Origin: JBDIAG01 sp963835085
Lineage (GTDB): Bacteria > Actinomycetota > Actinomycetes > Actinomycetales > CAWJMD01
Direction of reading: 5' to 3'
DNA: 64,000 nucleotides
Assembly: GCA_963835085.1 (NCBI GenBank)
Contig: CAWIED010000001.1
Span: forward strand, 1,364,001-1,428,000
This document shows, one piece after another, positions 58,725 through 64,000 of the stretch. The notes beneath the pieces are model-generated. The model did not search any database. It was not told where the DNA came from and saw only the letters and a program-made list of their open reading frames with translations. The position numbers were made by a program, and so were the translations under genes. Numbering within the stretch: position 1 is the first letter of the stretch; each line of letters starts with the position of its first letter.

Positions 58725-58769
58725 GTCAACTGTAGGTTGACGAGGGGGTCCCGTCAACCTACGGTTGAC
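58725..58769. promoter_or_regulatory. Double palindromic operator before the Clp-N/HTH gene
   Basis: Two 17-bp inverted repeats GTCAAC-N5-GTTGAC lie at 58725-58741 and 58753-58769. Together they form a larger palindrome in which GTAGGTTGAC pairs with GTCAACCTAC across 11 bp. The first box starts 4 bp from the gene's ATG codon, so a bound dimer would block transcription or initiation. The likely binder is the adjacent HTH protein. Confidence 0.65.
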
Positions 58770-58800
58770 CTCGTCGGCGACAATCCTTGTGGTCTACGAA

Positions 58801-58890
58801 TGTCCGGAATCCGTCACGATTGGTGTGACGAGCTTGAATCTTGTGCTCAGCCAGCCTCGCTGGCATGGCACTGGCGTCGGATTCCGGACA
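58801..58890. mobile_element. MITE-like element, copy B (90 bp)
   Basis: Perfect 13-bp terminal inverted repeats, TGTCCGGAATCCG (58801-58813) and CGGATTCCGGACA (58878-58890). The interior has a GTCAC/GTGAC hairpin and a GCCAGC-CTC-GCTGGC hairpin (6-bp stem, 3-nt loop). It aligns throughout with the reverse of copy A (42617-42707). There is no ORF and no obvious target duplication. It sits between the Clp-N gene operator and the 3' end of the methyltransferase-like pseudogene. Confidence 0.75.
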
Positions 58891-58947
58891 AGGTCCAGGC
58901 CCGACCCCTATGCCATGCCAGTTCGATGACCCGTTCCCTGTGGACAG

Positions 58948-59639
58948 CTACCAGACAAATGGGACTAGCCGAGCACGGCCAGTGGCGAAATCGCGATACC
59001 TGCCTCCGAGCGCGGCATAGAGGGAGAGCTCCTCGATCCGGATGCGATACACGAGAGCGATCACGACCAAGACCACCGAGCTGGCGGCGCTGACCCAGTT
59101 CCCGAACATCAAACCGCAGCCCACGAACACAAGCAGCAGACCCGTGTAGCTCGGGTGTCGCAGCACCCGATAAGGACCGCGGTCGACGATCGGTTGATCT
59201 TGGCTCGTCGTGAGGACGACGGTGAAATACCGCCCCAGGACAACAATCGACCACCAGCGAAGCAGTAGACCCAGCCAGCCGATCAGCACCCCGAGAGAGA
59301 AGACCCAGACGCCCCCTCCGATCACGGCGCCGGGCGCCACGACCAGACCGAGGGGGGTAGCAGGATGCCCGCAAAGAACATCACCCTGAACAGCGCCTCC
59401 CCACCCAGGTTGGCGCGGGTCGCCCCGCGTCGCACCCGCCACACCTGTGAGAACTCGCCTACCACGAAGGCCACCACACTCACGTCGAAGACGCGGCCAG
59501 CCGCATTGGCCTGCTGTACATAGGGCAGGAGCACCTCAGGATTATCGCCGAGCAACCGTGAGTGAGTAAGGGCAGCGGGCGCGCCCGTGGTCAGGACCCG
59601 GAGAACCACGCCGCACCACCACCGCTGACCGCTCCGCAC
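58948..59639 (-). pseudogene. Isoprenylcysteine methyltransferase-like membrane protein, frameshifted
   Basis: Two overlapping minus-strand frames make one protein of about 230 residues. Frame 1 (from 59639) ends after VMFFAGILLPP; frame 2 (to 58948) continues with LGLVVAPGAVIGG and the ICMT signature GPYRVLRHPSYTG with ALGGRYRDF. They join at a run of six C (59352-59357, minus strand); seven C would restore one frame. The family methylates carboxyl groups or small compounds in the membrane. It could be a real loss, a phase-variable tract, or a sequencing error. Confidence 0.8.
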
Positions 59640-59716
59640 CGGTCAGTGTCGCCAGGGATCCCGCGGGCTGTTGGGGTCGCGACGCAGGAAGCCCTTGCGC
59701 CCGAGTACCTCGGGTC

Positions 59717-60541
59717 TCAGGCGAAGGCTGCGGCGCATTCGCTGATGAATGCGTGCAAGCTACGCGGTGCGTGGCCTGTGATTGTTAGCACGTCGTCGGT
59801 GATCCAGGCAGCGTCGCCTTCGGCGATGAGCCCGAAGGCCTGGGCATTGGACGTTGCCACGTGCTCGGGAAGGCCCCCGCGGATCATCAGTTCACGGTGC
59901 TCTTCGGGTGAGATGCGTCGATACTCGACCGGGTGGCGGAGAGTGCGGGACAGTTCGTTGGCTACGTCGGTGTACGTGATCAGCGCTGGTCCGGTGAGCC
60001 AGTAGGTGGCACCGGTGTGGCCGGAAGGGTTGGCGGCGACGGCCGCGACGTCGCGGGCGTCGATCATGCCGACCTGTCCGTCACCGGCGGACATGACGAA
60101 TCCGCTGGTCTGCTTCACGATCGGAGCCAGGGCGAGCAGGTTCTGCAAGTAAGCGTTTGAGCGCAGCAGTGTCCAGGCCAGACCCGATGCCTGCAGGCGT
60201 TGCTCGATCTGAGCCTGGCCGCGGCGCCGCTCGACTGGTGAGTCGGCCGACGCTTTACTGGTCGCCTTGATGACGTGCGTGGCCCCAGCCCGGGCGGCGG
60301 CGTCGATGACTGAGATCTCCTGCTGGGGGAGCGCCGGGCTGATGAGTACGACCGTGTCGACGCCGTCCATGGCAGCATCCAGCGAGCCGTGGTCGTCGAA
60401 GTCGCCGGTGACTACGTCGACACCCGCCCGCTGGAGGCGGGAAGGGTCGCGCACTAGGGCACGGACAGGCTGTTGCTGATCAGCCAGTAGCCGTACGGTT
60501 TCCGAGCCGACCTTGCCGGTGGCTCCGGTCACGAGGATCAT
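59717..60541 (-). CDS. NmrA-like NAD(P)-binding oxidoreductase
   Basis: 274 residues from the ATG at 60541, with GGAGAC upstream. The Rossmann start MILVTGATGKVGSETVRLL, then VVTGDFDDHGSLDAAMDGVDTV and LRSNAYLQNLL place it in the NmrA/QOR2 atypical SDR family. Such proteins reduce quinones or act as redox sensors. It lies 73 bp downstream of an SDR remnant on the same strand and is probably governed by the nearby TetR gene's operator region. Confidence 0.9.
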   Translation of the reverse strand: MILVTGATGKVGSETVRLLADQQQPVRALVRDPSRLQRAGVDVVTGDFDDHGSLDAAMDGVDTVVLISPALPQQEISVIDAAARAGATHVIKATSKASADSPVERRRGQAQIEQRLQASGLAWTLLRSNAYLQNLLALAPIVKQTSGFVMSAGDGQVGMIDARDVAAVAANPSGHTGATYWLTGPALITYTDVANELSRTLRHPVEYRRISPEEHRELMIRGGLPEHVATSNAQAFGLIAEGDAAWITDDVLTITGHAPRSLHAFISECAAAFA

Positions 60542-60614
60542 TGGATGTCTCCTTCCCAGCCCGAAACGGCTGAGTGCGGGTGAATAGCGGTTCGCGTTGT
60601 GGCCGAGGTGATGT

Positions 60615-60920
60615 TCAGAGGGCTGCGGTGCGCCCGGCGTCGACGGCGAGGACGACTCCAGTGAGCGGGCGCGCCATGTTCCCGGCGAGGTAGGCGATGA
60701 CGTCCGCGACCTCGTCGGGATCGTTGGCCACTGCAGCGGGCTGGCCACTGCAGCGGGCTGGCCGCCGCGAGGATGGCCAGCACGTCGCCGCAGCGACCTG
60801 CTGGACGCGCTCGTTCTCGCGGCACCCGACTGTGGCGCCGGCGTTGGCGGACAGTTGTGCCGTTGCCCGGCCGATGCCGGATATCCCGGTGATCAACGCG
60901 CTCGCGCCGTCGAAGTCCAT
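60615..60920 (-). pseudogene. Short-chain dehydrogenase remnant with internal deletion
   Basis: A 101-residue frame keeps only the two ends of an SDR: the N-terminal ALITGISGIGRATAQL (TGxxxGIG) and the C-terminal ANDPDEVADVIAYLAGNM...VDAGRTAAL. The middle ~140 residues of the family, including Ser-Tyr-x3-Lys, are gone. They are replaced by low-complexity Arg/Cys-rich sequence encoded partly by a 17-bp tandem duplication at 60726-60759. The frame remains open but the enzyme cannot be active. Confidence 0.8.
60726..60759. repeat. 17-bp tandem duplication in the SDR remnant
   Basis: Two identical copies of GGCCACTGCAGCGGGCT (60726-60742 and 60743-60759), at or near the deletion junction of the SDR gene. 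Repair slippage could have made both. Confidence 0.75.
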
Positions 60921-60937
60921 GAGCTTGCTCCATTGAA

Positions 60938-60953
60938 TGGATTGATCTATCCA
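60938..60953. promoter_or_regulatory. Palindromic operator TGGAT-N6-ATCCA
   Basis: 16-bp inverted repeat 17 bp upstream of the SDR remnant ATG, in AT-rich DNA. Together with the palindrome at 60970-60989 it lies in the divergent tetR/SDR-NmrA control region. Confidence 0.5.
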
Positions 60954-60969
60954 CTCTGCCTGTGGCACG

Positions 60970-60989
60970 ATTGGATTGTCAAATCCAAT
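60970..60989. promoter_or_regulatory. Palindromic operator ATTGGATT-N4-AATCCAAT
   Basis: Perfect 8-bp arms around GTCA, 16 bp before the tetR ATG. The GGAT arm is shared with the 60938 box. The likely ligand is the TetR protein itself, repressing tetR and the divergent SDR/NmrA genes. Confidence 0.6.
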
Positions 60990-61005
60990 TTGATGGAGGA
61001 GGGTC

Positions 61006-61677
61006 ATGGACTCGATTCACGCTGGGACAGCGCCAGCGCCCAGTACAAAGAAGGGCCGCGCCACCCGTGAGCGCATCATCGCGGCGGCGGCCGATTTGAT
61101 GTATCGGCACGGGGTTGCGGGTACGAGTACCCCGTCTGTCCGCGACGCTGCCGGGGTGAGTTCTTCGCAGATCTACCACTACTTCGGCGACAAGAACGAT
61201 CTCACCCGGGCGGTGATCGCCCACCAAACCGACGTGATCGTGGAAGGGCAGACCCAGCTCCTCGAGCGCGTGGAGACCCTCGACGCGCTCGAGGAGTGGC
61301 GCAGCGTTCTAGTTGAATACACTCGCCAGCAACGCGGCATGGGCGGCTGCCCGCTCGGCAGTCTCGCCAGCGAACTGGCAGATGACCACCCCTGGGCCCG
61401 CCAGGCACTTTCGGCCTCGTTCGACCGCTGGCTGGCCGCGATCCGTACTGCCCTCACCACGCTGGTCGACAACCACACCCTGCGCAGCGACACCGATGTC
61501 GACCAGCTCGCCCTTGCCTTGCTGGCAGCCATCCAAGGTGGCCTAGTCCTCGCCCAAGCCCGGCAGGACACCGCCGCGCTCGAAGCCGGTCTCGACACCG
61601 CGCTAGCTGCGGTCCGCTCGCACGCCACCGCCGGGCCTAGCACCGGTCAGGCCAGCAGCAGGCTACCGCGCTCCTGA
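61006..61677 (+). CDS. TetR-family transcriptional regulator
   Basis: Protein of 223 residues. The N-terminal HTH is RERIIAAAADLMYRHGVAGTSTPSVRDAAGVSSSQIYHYFGDKNDL; the C-terminal domain contains RGMGGCPLGSLASELADD, a Cys-bearing loop seen in the group regulating quinone/electrophile reductases (YxaF/LmrA-like). GGAGGAGG precedes the ATG. It is divergent from the SDR-NmrA genes and probably represses them until an electrophile or drug is present. Confidence 0.9.
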   Translation: MDSIHAGTAPAPSTKKGRATRERIIAAAADLMYRHGVAGTSTPSVRDAAGVSSSQIYHYFGDKNDLTRAVIAHQTDVIVEGQTQLLERVETLDALEEWRSVLVEYTRQQRGMGGCPLGSLASELADDHPWARQALSASFDRWLAAIRTALTTLVDNHTLRSDTDVDQLALALLAAIQGGLVLAQARQDTAALEAGLDTALAAVRSHATAGPSTGQASSRLPRS

Positions 61678-61994
61678 CCCGAAAGCCGTCTCCTGGCGCA
61701 CGGCGAGGACCTGCCGCGGGCGGCGCCTGAGGCGCTGTTGCGCGATCACTGCCGCCCCTGTCAGGGACCGTCGGGGCATCGCTCGCCTCACGGAATCTCG
61801 TGCCGACAGAGTGGGTCGCGTCTACCCAGATGCCGCTCGCTCGCATCCACACTGACCACTGATCCCTTGGCTGGCTGCGGTGTTGCCGCGGTGGAACGGA
61901 ACCGGTTCACGACCGGATCGAGCAGCCGCGCATTGATGTCGCCCGGTGAACGACCCCAGCGGTGGATCTGCCGGGGCCGTCGCACGCCCCGGGA
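61678..61994. other. Gene-free stretch, possible IS debris
   Basis: About 315 bp with no convincing gene. Short minus-strand ORFs (e.g. 61637-61852, with IWVDATHSVGTRF) have a transposase-like flavour, but I cannot assign them. No inverted repeat or RNA gene is visible. Confidence 0.3.
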
Positions 61995-63128
61995 TCAGCT
62001 GGCGACGATGCCTTCACCGCCTGCGCCTGCGGGGACGGTGACCGAACCGACGGAGGTCAGTGCGCCGTTACCCCCGATCGAGAATTCGTCGACGATGCCG
62101 TTGCGGCCGGTTTGCACATACAAGTACCGACCATTGGGGGAGACGGTGGCGTCGATCGTGCCCGGGTCGGTGCTGGTGTTGCCGACCGGGGTCAGGGTGC
62201 CGTTCTGGTCGGTGTAGCCGGAGACGCTGGCGCTGCCGGCGTTGGATCCGTACAGCTTGTTGCCGGTGCTGGTGACCCAGCAGGTCGCGGCCTGCCCGGT
62301 AGTGGTGCGGGTGATGAGGGTCAGAGTGGCGTTGCGGTTCACGGTGAACGTCGCGAGCGCCGACGGTCCCGCTTCGGCGATCACCAGGTGATCTTGCCGG
62401 TCGAAGGTGATCGCGAACGGCACGTTGCCGGGGTCGGCGGTGATGACTGGCTGGGCGGCCGGCCCGAACGGGCTGACCGGGTACACCTCGATGCTTTGGC
62501 CGTCGCCCTTGGTGGTGACGATCAGCTTGGAGCCGTCCGGAGTGAACGCGATCTGGCCGGGGGTGCTAGTGAATTCCGGGCTCGGGTCGGGGTTGAACCC
62601 GAGGTCGCGGTGCCACGAGGGGACCTTGACGAGTAGACCGCCGAGGCGCAGGTAGCCCTGGATCGAGCCGCCCTCGCGGGCGTTGAGGACATACAACTGG
62701 CCACCGTGCACTGTGACGCTCACCGGAAAGGCGCCTCCCGAGCTGATGGTCTGCAGACGGGTGAGGTGGTCGCCGCGGACCGCGAAACTCGTGATGGTAT
62801 TGCTGCCGGCGTTCACGGCGTAGAGCAGATGGCTGGCCGAGTCGTAGGCCAACGCACCCTGGGAGGCGGTGTGGTCGACCATGGAACCGGACAGTTGCCC
62901 GCCCAGCCCGCCGGTCGGGTAGACCCCGGCCTGGGTGAGGGCTCCGTCGGATGCTTGATCGTAGGCAACGACGGTGTTGCCGGTCAGGCTGTCGCTCTGG
63001 ACGAACACCGCACCGGCCGCGCGGGAGGTCGGTGGATGGATGGTGGACGCGGCGGCGGGGCCGGCCAACAGCAGGGCGCTCGCGGCGGTGACGCTGGCGA
63101 CGATGGCGATCCGGGCAGGGGTCTTCAT
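61995..63128 (-). CDS. Secreted beta-propeller (lactonase-like) protein
   Basis: 377 residues from the ATG at 63128; longer frames upstream were not used. An N-terminal signal peptide (IAIVASVTAASALLLAGPAAAS) is followed by repeated beta-propeller blades with motifs such as LAYDSASHLLYAVNAGSN, VSVTVHGGQLYVLNAREGGS and IDATVSPNGRYLYVQTG. The fold matches 6-phosphogluconolactonase-like / YncE-like proteins, and secretion fits a surface or metabolite-binding role. No catalytic residues can be named. It may be a target of the nearby sigma/anti-sigma pair. Confidence 0.85.
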   Translation of the reverse strand: MKTPARIAIVASVTAASALLLAGPAAASTIHPPTSRAAGAVFVQSDSLTGNTVVAYDQASDGALTQAGVYPTGGLGGQLSGSMVDHTASQGALAYDSASHLLYAVNAGSNTITSFAVRGDHLTRLQTISSGGAFPVSVTVHGGQLYVLNAREGGSIQGYLRLGGLLVKVPSWHRDLGFNPDPSPEFTSTPGQIAFTPDGSKLIVTTKGDGQSIEVYPVSPFGPAAQPVITADPGNVPFAITFDRQDHLVIAEAGPSALATFTVNRNATLTLITRTTTGQAATCWVTSTGNKLYGSNAGSASVSGYTDQNGTLTPVGNTSTDPGTIDATVSPNGRYLYVQTGRNGIVDEFSIGGNGALTSVGSVTVPAGAGGEGIVAS

Positions 63129-63405
63129 GACGCTCCTCGATGAGTCGTGCACTGAGCTGGACGAGGAATTAGTGCCAGCACCGGCCGTCGACTTACGGGT
63201 TGCATCGGGCACGTTCGCGGTTCGTAAGATCCGGAACCCCGTGCGCTCGGCGGCGTAGCTGTCCAGGCGGGGGGTAACCACAGCAGTAGGTCCGAGCGGG
63301 GCACCGCAGATGGCGGTCGGTGATCCGCGTGGCGGTGGTCAAGGTCGTTCCGGGGTATCGGCGCGGCCTGGTTCACCTGCGGCGACGTGGGCGGCTAGTG
63401 GTTCT

Positions 63406-63630
63406 TCACGCCTGTGACTCGACTGCGGCCAGCAGTCCCTGGAAGTCTTCTCCGCAGGGCCCACAGGCGGCCAGGTGCGCGGCAACACCGGGATAACGGT
63501 CGGCGGCGACACCGGGGGCGTGCTCGTCTACGAGTTCGACGTAGATGTGCAGGATCTGCAGGGCCTGATCGCAGCCGACGTCGCGGGGATCGGTGGCTAG
63601 GAACTGATCCAACGCCGACCAGCCGGTCAT
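63406..63630 (-). CDS. Zinc-finger (zf-HC2) anti-sigma factor
   Basis: Protein of 74 residues. An upstream Cys (VGCDQALQIL) plus HLAACGPCGEDF form the Cys-His-x3-Cys-x2-Cys (zf-HC2) motif of anti-sigma factors of the RsrA/ZAS type. There is no transmembrane segment, so it is soluble and probably redox- or metal-responsive. Its ATG overlaps the sigma-factor TGA by 4 nt (ATGA), keeping sigma and anti-sigma in fixed ratio. Confidence 0.82.
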   Translation of the reverse strand: MTGWSALDQFLATDPRDVGCDQALQILHIYVELVDEHAPGVAADRYPGVAAHLAACGPCGEDFQGLLAAVESQA

Positions 63631-64000
63631 GATCGCCTCCTCGCATCTACGTCACGTGTTTCCCCTGCGGCGGGGTCACCGGAGCGGACCAGATATCCGT
63701 TGGCGATCAGCGCCGCTCGCAACTTACGTCGCGCGTCGAACATCGTCTTGTAGATCGCGTTCCGGTTCGACCCCAACTCGACTACCAGTGCGTCGAGGGG
63801 GACACCCTGGAGCACGATCGCCACGAACACGTGCCGCTGCCGCTCGCTCAACTCGTCCTCGACCGTCCGGCGCAGCGCGTCGACCAGCCCCTGCCATTGG
63901 GCGTGGTCAGCCGGGCCCATCCCGAACCGGTCTGGCAGGCGATCCCAGTCCTCGGCCTCCAACACCACCGTGGGGCGCTGCCAGAAGTGCCGGCCAAGCT
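63627..64000 (-). CDS. Sigma-70-family RNA polymerase sigma factor, 5' part beyond the window
   Basis: About 124 C-terminal residues, continuing off the right edge (frame LGRHFWQRPTVVLEAEDW...). Region 4 is seen in LSERQRHVFVAIVLQGVPLDALVVELGSNRNAIYKTMFDARRKLRAAL, a sigma-4 helix-turn-helix with recognition helix near NRNAIYKT. It is probably an ECF-type (group 4) factor. The downstream zf-HC2 protein is its likely antagonist. Region 2 is outside the window. Confidence 0.85.
   Translation of the reverse strand, partial: LGRHFWQRPTVVLEAEDWDRLPDRFGMGPADHAQWQGLVDALRRTVEDELSERQRHVFVAIVLQGVPLDALVVELGSNRNAIYKTMFDARRKLRAALIANGYLVRSGDPAAGETRDVDARRRS

Noticed and set aside
1..64000. tRNA or rRNA genes
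   Set aside because: No cloverleaf or rRNA-like stretch was recognised while reading; a computed scan was not possible.

Overview
This window is high-GC chromosomal DNA from an actinobacterium. The marker genes are PafB/PafC, RbpA, Lsr2, a HelY-type helicase, an F420/deazaflavin-type small protein and DUF222/HNH. Starts are often GTG, neighbouring genes often overlap by 4 nt (GTGA/ATGA), and many genes appear leaderless, with a TANNNT -10 box 6-8 nt before the start codon. The eukaryote-type double-length 6-phosphofructokinase together with DhaKLM would fit a member of the Propionibacteriales, but that placement is a guess. No rRNA, tRNA, CRISPR or prophage was seen.

Layout. 1-9.1 kb: a truncated and degenerate MalK/UgpC-like ATPase, a DUF3866 protein with an odd 17-bp repeated leader, pafB-pafC, a zinc-ribbon protein, a tat operon (small membrane protein, tatA, tatC, diacylglycerol kinase-like) and a DHA2 drug exporter. 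9.2-18.3 kb: HelY helicase, pirin, 5'-3' exonuclease, methyltransferase, Lrp/AsnC regulator, a DUF222-HNH protein and the decayed remains of an ISAzo13-type transposase. 18.3-33 kb: envelope and lipid genes (PlsC-like acyltransferase, Lnt, FxsA, GDPD, VanY-like peptidase, fatty acyl-CoA ligase), RbpA, an exporter, a GH13 glucosidase, a P450 and a HAD phosphatase. 33-42.6 kb: the dihydroxyacetone kinase operon dhaK-dhaL-dhaM-iclR, a hypothetical gene, the long Pfk, an ArsR regulator, a roadblock-like gene broken by an in-frame TAG, an S51 peptidase and a Ddn-like protein.

42.9-53.1 kb: Lsr2 and LDH, then the most interesting block: a zinc-less alcohol-dehydrogenase-like protein, a variant PTPS/QueD-like protein whose HGH motif reads HGA, a GT4 glycosyltransferase, a methyltransferase, a HAD-RibD reductase fusion, a membrane sulfatase/LtaS-like protein, a CDP-alcohol phosphatidyltransferase and a UPF0104 membrane protein. 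I read it as a possible uncharacterised pathway making a pteridine- or deazapurine-related, glycosylated and/or membrane-linked product.

53.2-64 kb: more accessory in character. It holds a large BTAD/NB-ARC regulator, a BBE-type flavoenzyme, a Clp-N/HTH regulator with a double palindromic operator, an isoprenylcysteine-methyltransferase-like gene broken at a C6 tract, an NmrA-type reductase, an SDR remnant, a TetR regulator with two palindromes, a secreted beta-propeller protein, and an anti-sigma/sigma pair that runs off the end. Two ~90-bp elements with 13-bp terminal inverted repeats (42.6 and 58.8 kb) are related copies of an apparently undescribed MITE-like repeat.
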